Source: Paratinospora sagittata (lineage: Eukaryota; Streptophyta; Magnoliopsida; Ranunculales; Menispermaceae). Taken from it: a stretch of DNA of 64,000 nucleotides. Below are positions 11,503-21,879 of this stretch, one piece after another. Numbering within the stretch: position 1 is the stretch's first letter; the number at the start of each line of letters is the position of its first letter. A program made the position numbers and the translations under genes. The stretch spans positions 11,380,019-11,444,018 of the forward strand of contig CM069608.1 in the NCBI GenBank assembly GCA_035771175.1. The letters run 5' to 3'. The notes under the pieces are model-generated. The model was not told the DNA's origin, made no database searches, and worked only from the letters and a program-made list of their open reading frames with translations.

Positions 11503-12201
11503 TTCAGTTAATTTAAGGTGAGCTATAACTGTCAAAAGGACTCCTAGTGCCTTAATGAGCTCATCTCACATTGTGTCCAAGAAGAGGAAAGGTTGAAACA
11601 TGAGAAGGCAAAAAGTGCTCACTTAGCCAGTACCTCCAAGGACAAGATGAATAAGAAGAGAAAGAAGGGTAAGGATGTTGTGGGTGCGGCACCACAAAAG
11701 AAACAACATAAGGAACAAAAAGAAGATAGTTGTTTCTTTTGTGGAGTTGCAGGGCATAAAAAGAAGCAATGTACCAACTATCCGTCAATTTTCAAGATGG
11801 TAAATGCCCAGTTCTTTGAGGCTGTTGAGTTTGCGGGGAAAGAAAGGGTTAAGGATCTTGTCTTTGAAGAGGAATATGTTGATATTCTTCCAATTACTAT
11901 TGACAATGATCAGGATCAGACTTCTATTCCTGACATTTTTCAAGAAGCAACTACGGATGAAGACAATGTCATTGAACCTCCCGTTCAAGTTCAAGAACTT
12001 GTTCCAGAAGAACAAACTCTACAACCTCAAGAACCAATGCCATTAAGTAGATCCACTAGAGAGAGGAGAAGAGCGCTTTCAGACGATTACATCGGATTTC
12101 TCCAAGAAAATGAGGTTGACATTGGAGTGGTGGAAGATGATCCAATCAACTTTTGTCAAGCCAAGGAAAGTTCTAACTACAAAAGTGGATTGATGTCATG
12201 A
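11503..12201 (+). pseudogene. Gag zinc knuckle fused to the integrase-RT linker
   Basis: After the stop, the open frame at 11,593-12,201 has a basic stretch, then the knuckle CFFCGVAGHKKKQC (C-x2-C-x4-H-x4-C). About 20 residues later it runs directly into AQFFEAVEFAGKE and the acidic linker ending PLSRSTRERRRALSDDYIGF, which in full-length relatives lies after the integrase core and just before RT. Protease (DSGA/DTGA) and the integrase HHCC and DDE domains are missing between these points, a deletion of several hundred codons. The element could not excise or integrate alone. Confidence 0.85.
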
Positions 12202-13297
12202 ATGGCAAGATCAAGTCCATGAAGGACAACGACGTATGGGATCTTGTCCCATTGCCTAAAGGTGCGAAACCCATTGGTTGCAAATGGACATTTAAGACCA
12301 AGAGGGATTCAAAGGGCGATTTGGAGAGGTACACGGCACGTCTTGTCGCTAAGGGTTTCACACAAAAAAAAGGCATCGATCATAAAGAGACTTTCTCTCT
12401 GGTTTCATCAAAAGACTCTTCCAGAATCATAACGGCTTTGGTGGCGCATTTTAATCGTGAGTTACATCAGATGGGTGTTAAGACTGCGTTTCTCAATGGT
12501 CACATTGATGAGACAATTTACATGGTGCAACCAGAAAACTTTGTATCAGGCGATGGAAAGCAAATGGTTTGCAAATTAAAGAAAATCCATCTATAGACTT
12601 AAGCAGGTGTCTCGTCAATGATATTACAAATTTTACCAAGTTATCATCTCGTTCAATTTTGAGATGAACGCGGTGGATGATTGTATATACCACAAGTTCA
12701 ATGGGATTAAGCACATTTTTTTGGTTTTATATGTCGATGACATACTGCTTGCCAGCAATGATATAGGCTTATTGCACAAAACCAAGAAATTTCTATCAAA
12801 GAAATTTGAGATGAAAGATCTTGGTGATGCCTCTTTTGTATTAGGGATACAGATACACTGGGATCGCTCTCGGGGTATTCTTGGATTATCACAAAAAAGC
12901 TAAATTGAAAAGATTCTTAAGAGATTTGGCATGCAGGATTGCAAACCAGGTGACACCCCTATGGCTAAGGGAAATAAGTTCAGTTTAAGTCAATGCCCCA
13001 AGAATGACTTTGATATTAAAGAAATGCAGAAGATCCCTTATGCTTCAGCTGTAGGGAGCTTAATGTATGCTCAAGTTTGTACGCGCAGGATATTGCGTAC
13101 ATTGTTGGGATGCTAGGGAGGTATTTAAGAAACCCAGGAATGGATCCTTGGAAAGCAACCAAACGGGTCATGCAGAATTTAAAGAGAACAAAAGATTACA
13201 TGTTCACATATCGGAGATCGAATCAGTTAGAGATCGTCGGTTATTCTGATTCCAATTTCGCTGAATGCCAAGATAGTAGGAGATCCACATCAAGTTA
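12198..13297 (+). pseudogene. Copia reverse transcriptase
   Basis: Recognisable RT blocks: NDVWDLVPLPKGAKPIGCKW, KGFTQKKGIDHKETFSLVSS, QMGVKTAFLNGHIDETIYMV, then after a disrupted Y-x-LKQ segment (near 12,590) LYVDDILLASND, the catalytic YVDD box. It ends with PYASAVGSLMYAQVCTR and a SDSNFAECQDSRRSTSSYV stretch, the start of RNase H. Stops and frameshifts occur near 12,596, 12,901 and 13,085. It is cut at 13,297 by a solo LTR and resumes at 13,589. Confidence 0.88.
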
Positions 13298-13588
13298 TGT
13301 TGAAATACCCGATCCCTTATTTTCAAGGATACAGCTGCAGCAATCAGTTTCCTTTATTAGTTGTCTACATTAATTTAGGAATAAAGAGATTCTGGAAATT
13401 CCTGATATCTCTATTAGTTTGTTTCCTATTTTATAGTTTCTTATTTTACTAGTTTCCTGATTTTTAGTAATTAGTATCTTGTTACCAAATATAGTGAAAG
13501 GAACGTTTCTTCCTTCCATTATATATTCAGACTGTACAATGATCAATAATAAGATATATGAGAATTATTTTCTTCTCTAAATTCAACG
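13298..13588 (+). mobile_element. 291-bp solo LTR inserted in the copia RNase H region
   Basis: The block starts TGTTGAAATACCC and ends AATTCAACG (expected CA, last base changed). It is flanked by a perfect 5-bp duplication AGTTA (13,293-13,297 and 13,589-13,593). Removal rejoins the host reading frame. Internal features are LTR-like: a TATATATTC box near 13,520 and AATAATAAGA near 13,546. It is too short for a full element, so it is a solo LTR of a small copia family. Confidence 0.8.
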
Positions 13589-14014
13589 AGTTATATCCAC
13601 CTGCTTCCAAGAGGAGCTATTTTCTAGAAGAGTGCGAAGCAAACACTCATAACTTCTTCCACTATGGCAGAGGAGTTTATAGCATGTTATGAGACATCCA
13701 ACCACGGAATATGGCTACAGAACTTTGTCACTAGGTTGCGCATTGTCGATGACATAAAAAGACCACTTAAGTTATTTTGTGATAATAAGTCAGCAATTTT
13801 GTATTCCAACAACAACAGGAGCTCGACGAAGTCGAAGCATATAGCCATCAAGTTCCTAGTTGTTAAAGAAAGAGTTCAAAGTGGACAGATGTCTACAGAG
13901 CACATCGGGACAAACTCCATGGTTGCAGATCCGCTCACTAAGGGATTACCACCCAAGGTCTTTCATGAGCACACCGATATGCGTGTTGTATCTCTTGAGG
14001 ATATGTGGTTTTAG
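13589..14014 (+). pseudogene. Copia RNase H, C-terminal part
   Basis: It continues the interrupted pol: SAKQTLITSSTMAEEFIACY, then LKLFCDNKSAILYSNNNRSS, then KSKHIAIKFLVVKERV and ADPLTKGLPPKVFHEH, the classical copia RNase H end. There is one early stop near 13,625. The frame is then open to the TAG at 14,012. About 415 bp of non-coding sequence follows before the polypurine tract. Confidence 0.88.
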
Positions 14015-14441
14015 TGGGAGTTTGTATTTTAGTTGCTTTTTAGACATAGACACATGTATGGTTATTTTCGGATATGGTTTATGGATAATTTGGTTATTTT
14101 CAGTTATACAGTATTTGGTTATTTTGTCTCTAAACATTTTTAAGATTGATCTCACTAAGGTATACGGTTGGACATATACATGCTAAGATCACGTTGCATG
14201 TGATTTCCATGCTACAAATCCATACTTGATCCATGTCATTCAGTTATATCGATATACGTGACAATTGATAGGTTTAGTTACGTTATATGTAACGAAGGCC
14301 GCTTTGATCCTATGTTGACATGGTTGATGGACTAGATTGTTTTCAGATGCATTTGGTAATGATAGCAAAATTTTGAGTACTCAAAAGGTTATTTTTTAAA
14401 AAGCACAATTATAAGGGACACATATAGCCCAAGTGGGAGAT

Positions 14442-14840
14442 TGTTAGATTTTAATTCAACATATAGGCTTATATATTAATAATTGTGATTAAAGGCTATC
14501 GTATAAGGTTAAGCCCATTTAAAGTGATCCAATAAGGTTTAAGTATTTTGAGCTTTAATGCATCAATTAAGTGTCAGCCTTTTATGTGTAGAAACCAAAT
14601 TATATTTCTATATTTATGATGGACCAAAATAAAAATAATGAGAGTTAACGGTCACTTGACTTATATATACGGTTATTGTCCTCAAATCACATGTACGTTT
14701 TCCATTCTATCTAGCATCCCATCATCAGAGAGAAACCCTAACCCTAATGACTATGTGTTGATTTGGAAAACCAACCGCAAGGCTTGGGATTCATTTTTTA
14801 TCATGACTAATTCAAGTACGCTTCCGCTTAATATCATAGA
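14442..14840 (+). repeat. 3' LTR of the copia element
   Basis: It starts TGTTAGATTTTAATTCAACA directly after the polypurine tract AAGTGGGAGAT (14,431-14,441). Compared with the 5' LTR, about 36 differences are seen over about 340 aligned bases by eye. It lacks the hAT-type insertion, with one copy of ATTAAAGG at the matching place. Confidence 0.85.
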
Positions 14841-14859
14841 TACTTAGTGATCCAACATG

Positions 14860-15020
14860 AATGATCCTGGCTTTGGTAATGGTTTACACCATTAAAGCAA
14901 CATTCAACACCACCAACTCTAGTTCACTTCAAGAGTGTGAGCCAAATTGTTACAATGTCAGTTTACAAATTTAAGGCAAACCTATCCTTTTACAGGCTAA
15001 TTAAGGACAAACCTACAATC
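14860..15020 (-). mobile_element. Fragment of a SIRE-type LTR
   Basis: On the minus strand it carries words shared with the 3' regions of the LTRs at 2960-3060 and 7340-7430 (a TTTGGCTCACACTC segment, then a CCTGTAAAAGGATAGG-type word). No ends can be placed. Confidence 0.4.
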
Positions 15021-15022
15021 AT

Positions 15023-18000
15023 GGTTCGAAAATTCCCCGAAATTCAGCGAAATTCCATGAATTTTTTTTCTTTTTTTAACTACCAAAGTGCGAAGTACAT
15101 GTAAAATAAAAATTGCAAAAATTCTCCGAAATAATTCGATAAAATTTTAATTTTTCAATTCAAAAATGCAAAAATTCGACAAAAAAAACGACAAAAATTG
15201 ATAAAATTCAAAAAAAAATCGATGAAATTCGACAAAGAAGCAAAAAAAAATATTATTTCATCAATAAAAAACAAAAAAAAAACTAATAATTATGTATTAT
15301 TTTCAACTTCATCAACCAACATAGCAATATAAATTTTAAAAATAATTTAAAAAGCAAACAAATTATGTAGTTTATAGGATATGCTTTACCAAAAAGAGAA
15401 GAAAAGAAACAAAAAAATAAATAAATAAAGTTGAAATAAGATAAAAACTTAAAAATAAATTACAAGAGTTCCCAAAGCCATTTTCACTTAGGTAACTCTT
15501 ATTAAAAAAAATACATTTAAATAATAAACTAATAAATCAAGTATGATGGAATTCAAACTAACAAAATATATGGTCGAGAAGCAAGCCACCACAAAATTAA
15601 ATATCAAAAAAAAAAAAAGAATTAAGACCAAAAGCCATCATTTCAAATTCATCAACCCACTTAACAAGATCGATTTTGTTAGGTCACTTATTGGTATTTT
15701 TAGGTATTAAAAGTGTCTATTTATATTAGTTTTTAGCTTATAATACAATAAATCTAGATATTTAAGCATATATGAAAAATTCTCTAAACTTCTCTAATTT
15801 AGCGAATTTTTACAAAAATTCTCCATGTCTAATTAAACTTCTCTGAATTAATATCAATTTTCAAGTGAACGAAGTCAAGTCAAAATCGACTTTTCGATCC
15901 TTGGCGGGTGGAGTTTCAAAATTTGGATTTTGGAATCCTGTTTGGACAGTATGAAGCTCATTTCTCTCTACAGGAATGGGTTTCTCAAAAGCAAGGTACG
16001 AAACTTCGATTTCGCCCTAAACTTCGACCTTCAAAAATCAGAATTAATTCGGAGAAGTTTAATTCGACATGGAGAATTTTTGTAAAAATTTGCTAAATTA
16101 GAGAAGTTTAGAGAATTTTTGCATATATGCTTAAATATCTAAATTTATTGTAGTATAAGCTAAAAACTAATAAAAATAGACACTTTTAATACATAAAAAT
16201 ATCAATAAGCGACCTAACAAAATCAATCTTGTTAAATGAGTTGATGAATTTGAATGACGGCTTTTGGTCTTAATTTGTTTTCTTTATTTTGATATTTAAT
16301 TTTGTGGTGGCTTGCTTCTCGACCATATACTTTACTAGTTTGAATTCTATCATGCTTAATTTATTAGTTTATTAATCTTGTTTCATAAGAGTTAACTAAA
16401 AAAAGATGACTTTAGAAAATCTTTTAATTTATTTTTAAATTTTTATCTTATTTCGACTTTAACTATTTATTTATTTTGCTTCTTTTTTTTTTTTTGTTAA
16501 AGCATATCCCATAAACTACATAATTTGTTAACTTGTTAAATTATTTTTTAAAATTTATATTGCTATGTTGGTTGATGAAGTTGAAAATAATACATAATTA
16601 TTAGTGTTTTTTTATTTTTTATTGATGAAGTAACATCTTTTTTACTTCTCTGTCTAATTTCATCGAATTTTGTCGAATTTTAACGAATTTTTGCTCGAAT
16701 TTTTGCATTTTTTTATTGAAAAACCAAGGACTAAAAATTCGCCGAAATTCGGCGAATTTTTTCGGTTTTTTTATCATCGAAGTGCAAAGTGGGATGTAAA
16801 ATAAAAAATGCAAAAATTCGCTAAATAATTCGATAAACTTCGACAACTTCGACGAAATTCGATAAACTTCGACAAAAGTTTAGTTTTTCACAAGGTACGA
16901 AACTTCGATTTTGCCCTAAACTTCGACCTTCAAAAATCAGAATTAATTCGGAGAAGTTTAATTCGACATGGAGAATTTTTGTAAAAATTTGCTAAATTAG
17001 AGAAGTTTAGAGAATTTTTGCATATATGCTTAAATATCTAAATTTATTGTAGTATAAGTTAAAAACTAATATAAATAGACACTTTTAATACATAAAAATA
17101 TCAATAAGCGACCTAACAAAATCAATCTTGTTAAGTGAGTTGATGAAGTTGAAAATAATACATAATTATTAGTGTTTTTTTATTTTTCATTGATGAAGTA
17201 ACATCTTTTTTACTTCTCTGTCTAATTTCATCGAATTTTGTCGAATTTTAACGAATTTTTGCTCGAATATTTGCATTTTTTTATTGAAAAACCAAGGACT
17301 AAAAATTCGCCGAAATTCGGCGAATTTTTTCGATTTTTTTATCATCGAAGTGCAAAGTGGGATGTAAAATAAAAAATGCAAAAATTCGCTAAATAATTCG
17401 ATAAACTTCGACAACTTCGACGAAATTCGATAAACTTCGACAAAAGTTTAGTTTTTCAATAAAAAAAATGCAAAAATTTGAATAAAAATTCATTAATATT
17501 CGACAAAATTCGATGAAATTACACAGAGAAGTAAAAAAGATGTTACTTCATCAATAAAAAACAAAAAAACACTAATAATTATGTATTATTTTCAACTTCA
17601 TCAACCAACATAGCAATATAAATTTTAAAAAATAATTTAACAAGTTAACAAATTATGTAGTTTATGGGATATGCTTTACCAAAAAAAAAAAAAAAAGAAG
17701 CAAAATAAATAAATAGTTAAAGTCGAAATAAGATAAAAACTTAAAAATAAATTAAAAGATTTCCTAAAGTCATCTTTTTTTAGTTAACTCTTATGAAACA
17801 AGATTAATAAACAACACATTCAAATAATAAACTAATAAATTAAGCATGATAGAATTCAAACTAGTAAAGTATATGGTCGAGAAGCAAGCCACCACAAAAT
17901 TAAATATCAAAATAAAGAAAACAAATTAAGACCAAAAGCCGTCATTCAAATTCATCAACTCACTTAACAAGATTGATTTTGTTAGGTCGCTTATTGATAT

Positions 18001-18380
18001 TTTTATGTATTAAAAGTGTCTATTTATATTAGTTTTTAACTTATACTACAATAAATTTAGATATTTAAGCATATATGCAAAAATTCTCTAAACTTCTCTA
18101 ATTTAGCAAATTTTTACAAAAATTCTCCATGTCGAATTAAACTTCTCCGAATTAATTCTGATTTTTGAAGGTCGAAGTTTAGGGCAAAATCGAAGTTTCG
18201 TACCTTGTGAAAAACTAAACTTTTGTCGAAGTTTATCGAATTTCGTCGAAGTTGTCGAAGTTTATCGAATTATTTAGCGAATTTTTGCATTTTTTATTTT
18301 ACATCCCACTTTGCACTTCGATGGTAAAAAAACCGAAAAAATTAGCCGAATTTCAACGAAATTCGGCAAATTTTTAGTCC
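15023..18380. mobile_element. AT-rich foldback / multi-arm inverted repeat element
   Basis: The ends are related in inverted orientation (GGTTCGAAAATTCCCCG on the left; GGACTAAAAATTTGCCG read inward from 18,380). The interior is built of alternating arms: a forward arm 15,023 to about 15,890, a spacer to about 15,992, an inverted arm about 15,993-16,885, a shortened direct copy of that arm (16,888-17,455, lacking about 325 bp), and a forward arm again 17,456-18,380. CGAA/TTCG words dominate, for example ATTCGCCGAAATTCGGCGAA near 16,736. No transposase is encoded; the two near-identical minus open frames at 16,619 and 17,187 are copies of the same arm. This resembles foldback or non-autonomous Mutator-like elements. 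No target duplication was found. Confidence 0.7.
16888..17455. repeat. Direct duplication of the inverted arm with an internal deletion
   Basis: 16,888-17,135 repeats about 15,993-16,240, and 17,136-17,455 repeats about 16,567-16,885 with very few changes. The middle 325 bp of the source is missing. The high identity means this duplication is much younger than the element as a whole. Confidence 0.75.
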
Positions 18381-19146
18381 TTGCTCAAAAGAACACCATA
18401 AAGCTCAAAACCCATATGACAAACAAAAACACGCTTTTCTAAATCTAGAGTACGTTTCAGCAAACCCTTCGATTAGATTACCATTCAGTAGACTAGTTCG
18501 TATCAACCAGCTTTGGGGAACAATATATATGTTCATCATATAAAAGTTCAATGAACAAGAAGACAATAATCATGGAGACTACATCTTGCTATACATTCAT
18601 GGAAAAAAGAAAAGATGATTGCTACACAAATTCTTATTACATTCTTTATTTGAACTTTCTCAGGTTATAAACTTACTAGTCGTGTATATATATCTCTACA
18701 ATTCTAATATTATCACAAATAGCAATATGTACATTCAAATCTATAAAGATATATACCCACAAATCAGTTATCTATTTCACTTAACATCCAACTACAATGC
18801 AAAAAGATAAGTCAACAAAAAGAGAGCAATGGTGAGAGAATGTGACAAAATTAAACTTTTTCAATGAAATTTTAAAAACTTAAATTTCGTAAATGTCACG
18901 TACATTTCCATCATCTTAACTACTAACAAGTACAAATTCTCATCTTGTTTGAGTTAATACAACTATTACATAATAATAAATCACTACAAAAGATGATAAC
19001 CACCAACTATTACATAATAATAAATCACTACAAAAGATGATAACCACCAAAGAGTAACATGTAATTATTTGACACATGATTTCTAATAATAGGTCAATTC
19101 AAACATACGTGAATAAAGAAAGAGAAAGTGACACATAGATACCAAC
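18381..19146. other. Probable MADS-gene intron 2 sequence, unassigned
   Basis: AT-rich sequence downstream (minus strand) of MADS exon 2. No K-box exon was found on the minus strand here. It holds a perfect 44-bp tandem duplication (listed separately). Otherwise nothing recognisable. Confidence 0.4.
18961..19048. repeat. Perfect 44-bp tandem duplication
   Basis: The 44-base unit starting AACTATTACATAATAATAAA occurs twice head to tail (18,961-19,004 and 19,005-19,048) with no differences, so it is recent. It lies about 100 bases from the MADS exon 2 donor. Confidence 0.9.
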
Positions 19147-19228
19147 CTGTAGATTTTTTTCACCCGTCTCACTGTAGATTGGAAAATATTTCACTTGTCT
19201 TTGATACCGGTCTACTATATTTTGCATG
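19147..19228 (-). CDS. MADS-box gene exon 2 (I domain), SOC1/TM3-like
   Basis: Minus-strand 82-nt exon with an acceptor TTTCTCAG just before 19,228 and a donor CAG|GTTGGT after 19,147. Its phase completes the split Ser codon left by exon 1 (AG + C). It then encodes MQNIVDRYQRQ, a short spacer, and ETGEKNLQ. In SOC1/TM3 proteins exon 2 has the same length class and the same layout: MQ, an aromatic-Arg core (DRY-x-R), then a conserved E-x-N-x-Q just before the K-domain exon. Exon 3 (start of the K box) was not found between here and position 1, so the gene either continues outside the window past the transposon blocks or is truncated. Confidence 0.8.
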
Positions 19229-19940
19229 CTGAGAAATCCGAGAAGAAAAACATAAGTGAATCATATTTTAAAGAACACAACATTAAATAACTTTATCAAT
19301 AGTCTACAATAACTAAGGGGAAAATTACAAATATTAAAGAATAATATTAGACAATCAAGATCATTACATCAAACATAGATCTTCACTTTTTTGGTTCTCA
19401 TATATGGTGAATTTCTGTATGTGAGATCTTTGCACATTTAAATTAGCAATGGTGTGTCCTAGAAATATTAGGGGAAGATTACTTTTGTAATATATGTTTT
19501 TATTAATGTTTGAGGTACAAAACATGTAGTACACTCATTAATTAGAGTGAGTTTGGATGTTTTAAATTACCTTTCTTGTGAATCTATGTATGTATTAATT
19601 GATATATGACCTTTTATCCTTAAAAAGAGAACCTTCTCCAAATTTTGTTTAAATTTTAATAAACAAGTGAAGAACAATCTATTTACAAATTATAATTAAA
19701 ATTCTTGATAAATCAAAAATATATCCAAAATCGAAGGCCCAAACTTGAATATGTAATTGCAACCTAAAACATTACATTCAAGATCACGTCTCTAATGGTG
19801 CAACTCCCAAAACGCTAAGACTCAAATATCGATAGTAGTGTTAATCATAAGAATGTCCAACAAAAAATATCATAACAAAATATTATTGAACAATGGAGTA
19901 AGATTCCAATTAGCGTTTTACAACTAATGTATAAGAAGTT

Positions 19941-20174
19941 TCTTTTTTTCTTTTCTTTTTTTCCTTTTTTTTTTTATTATCAGGATTTCGACGCCCAGGT
20001 GATGTCCTCCTCCCGCTTCGCGGCGAGACTAATCCACCTAGACTCGAGGTAACTGTCAAGCGTCAAAACGGAGACCTCTCCCAACGGAATTTTCTGCATC
20101 CACGAGGATTCGAAACCGAGACCTCTTGCTTAAACGACCAGGGTCCCTTCCACCCAAGTCAACCCTCAGTTGGT
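19941..20174 (-). mobile_element. Complete tRNA-derived SINE with 13-bp target duplication
   Basis: Flanked by perfect TGTATAAGAAGTT at 19,928-19,940 and 20,175-20,187. On the minus strand the element starts ACCAACTGAGGGTTGACTTG and has an A-box-like TTGACTTGGGTGG, a B-box GGTTTCGAATCC (20,106-20,117), and a 3' A-rich tail (the T/C-rich run at 19,941-19,976 on plus). The length of 234 bp and long duplication fit LINE-mobilised SINEs. Internal RNA polymerase III promoter boxes would drive transcription. It is inserted in intron 1 of the MADS gene, same sense as the gene. Confidence 0.88.
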
Positions 20175-20187
20175 TGTATAAGAAGTT

Positions 20188-21590
20188 ATACTAGTAACGA
20201 AATCACCATAAAACAACAATGGAGGAGGAAATAAAATAATAATGATATTTTAAATAAAAATATATATAATAATTAAACAGTTTAAAGACGAAAATCATGT
20301 TAAGTCATTGCATAACAATGAACCATAACTTGGTTTGTCACATAAGGACCCAAAAATGTCAAATATAGACTTGGATTAGACAAAGGACAATGAGATGAAC
20401 AGCCCCAAAAAGCAAATAAATTTAAGAAATTTAAAACAATTCCAAATAAAGTTGTAAAAACGATATAATCATAATACAAATGTAACTGTTTAGTAATGTA
20501 CGAATATCCCCTATTCAAAATGTAGTGAGGCCATACAAAAACTCTGAATAAAGAATAGATCAAAAGACAAAAAATTTACTGGTACAATATGCCTGATAAC
20601 AACTGATAGTTATATATGTTATTTATAAGAATCAAAATCACTTTTAATTGTCGTTCAACAATCAATCTAAGAAACCAACGAAAGACATTGTTAAGTTGTT
20701 TATGTAGAATTCATTTTCATTCCAAAATGACACTAAGGATCCGCAGCAAAACCATAAACACAAGTGAGGCAATTTCAGAGTGGTATAACATGGAACAAAA
20801 ATTTGACAAAACTACTTCTCTGAATTCCCGTCGAAATTTATTGATTTATCAATCAACTTACAAATTAAATATAATCAAATTACTTTGAGTTTTTTATTAA
20901 AGTAGGATAAAATATTGAAATATTTGGAAAACTCAAATATTTTTTAATATTTGTTTCCTCTTTGTATACAAAGGATTAAAAAAAATTAATGCTAACTTCA
21001 ACTTTTCTTCGGAGATCTCTTAAAGCATAAGAGTATATATATAAGATTGAACCACAATTTCTTATGTGATAGAAATCAAAGAATCACTAAAGGAATATGA
21101 AACATAAGATATATCAAACTACGTAAATTAAAAATGAGCATGTACTTCATACGTTATATGTAATTAACTTACATATCTCCTATATATGTCAAACATAAAA
21201 GTCATGAATAGCTTGTTACTTGGACAATAAGCATCAAGAAATACAAAGATTATAAATTTTACTTAAACAATTATATTTCATAATTAATGAGTTTAAGTAA
21301 ATAATTATGTTCATTTTAGCCAACCTAAAAAGAAAATAGATCATTAGAATATTTAAATAGAATTCTTTTAAATTCCCTAGTCAACTAATACCTAAGTCGA
21401 AAAGTCAGTATGAGATTTATTAGAATTGAATCTGGACCCATTGGATGAAGAATCTAAGTCAATCACAACCCTTAGGAGTAGTGCACCTATTGGTAATGAA
21501 GTAGGTTTGACTAAGGAATTAACAAAGAGATTGAGGAGCCCTTCATCTTTAAAGACTCCTATGATTATTGTGTTTCTTCTAAGCGATGTA
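20188..21590. other. Unassigned AT-rich intron sequence
   Basis: No coding homology, tRNA or clear repeat seen on either strand. Open stretches at 20,300-20,563 and 20,616-20,888 have no recognisable domain and lie inside the intron. Confidence 0.4.
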
Positions 21591-21619
21591 TAAAGTTAGG
21601 GAATACAAGTTATAGAAAT

Positions 21620-21850
21620 ATGATGCCCCTAATTCCATTCTTAATAGTTCAATCATTTGATGTGTCGGGCATAGACTTCATGGCTCCATTTACAAATTCT
21701 TTTTGAACCTTGAGATTTTAGTTTTAAATTATTCCTTGAAATGGATACAAGCCATTGCTGGCAAATTTAACAACGAAAAAAATGTAGTTTGACAGATAAT
21801 ATATTTGCTCACCTTGGAACCCTATAAGAACCATAGTTAGTGATGAAGGT
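21620..21850 (+). pseudogene. Ty3-gypsy integrase core, first part
   Basis: Frame-shifted translation gives MPLIPILNSSIIWCVGHRLH, then a segment with SLKWIQAIAGKFNNEKNVV, and then a SDEG. This matches the first half of the integrase core of Athila/Tat-type gypsy elements, whose usual order is a P-I-L lead-in, a G-x-DF-MGPF segment with the first catalytic Asp, and SDxG with the second. Several stops and shifts are present. It is interrupted by the TIR element that follows and continues at 22,950. Confidence 0.65.
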
Positions 21851-21879
21851 AAAATTTTTTTGTATGATTTTTGAACAAT

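Larger units (their letters stand above)
8474..14840 (+). mobile_element. Ty1-copia retrotransposon, internally deleted, two LTRs
   Basis: The 5' LTR starts TGTTAGATTTTAATTCAACA at 8474 and the 3' LTR starts with the same bases at 14,442, just after a polypurine tract (AAGTGGGAGAT). Outside the nested insertion the two LTRs differ at roughly one base in ten by eye, which indicates an old insertion. Internal order is long leader, gag, zinc knuckle fused to an integrase tail, RT, RNase H. Protease and the integrase core are absent. Two later insertions lie inside: a hAT-type element (8529-9542) and a solo LTR (13,298-13,588). Flanking target duplications were not resolved. The 3' LTR end is placed at about 14,840. 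Confidence 0.85.

Noticed and set aside
16619..17414. Two near-identical 75-residue minus frames
   Set aside because: They are duplicated copies of one foldback arm, AT-rich with no domain, no start context and no family support.
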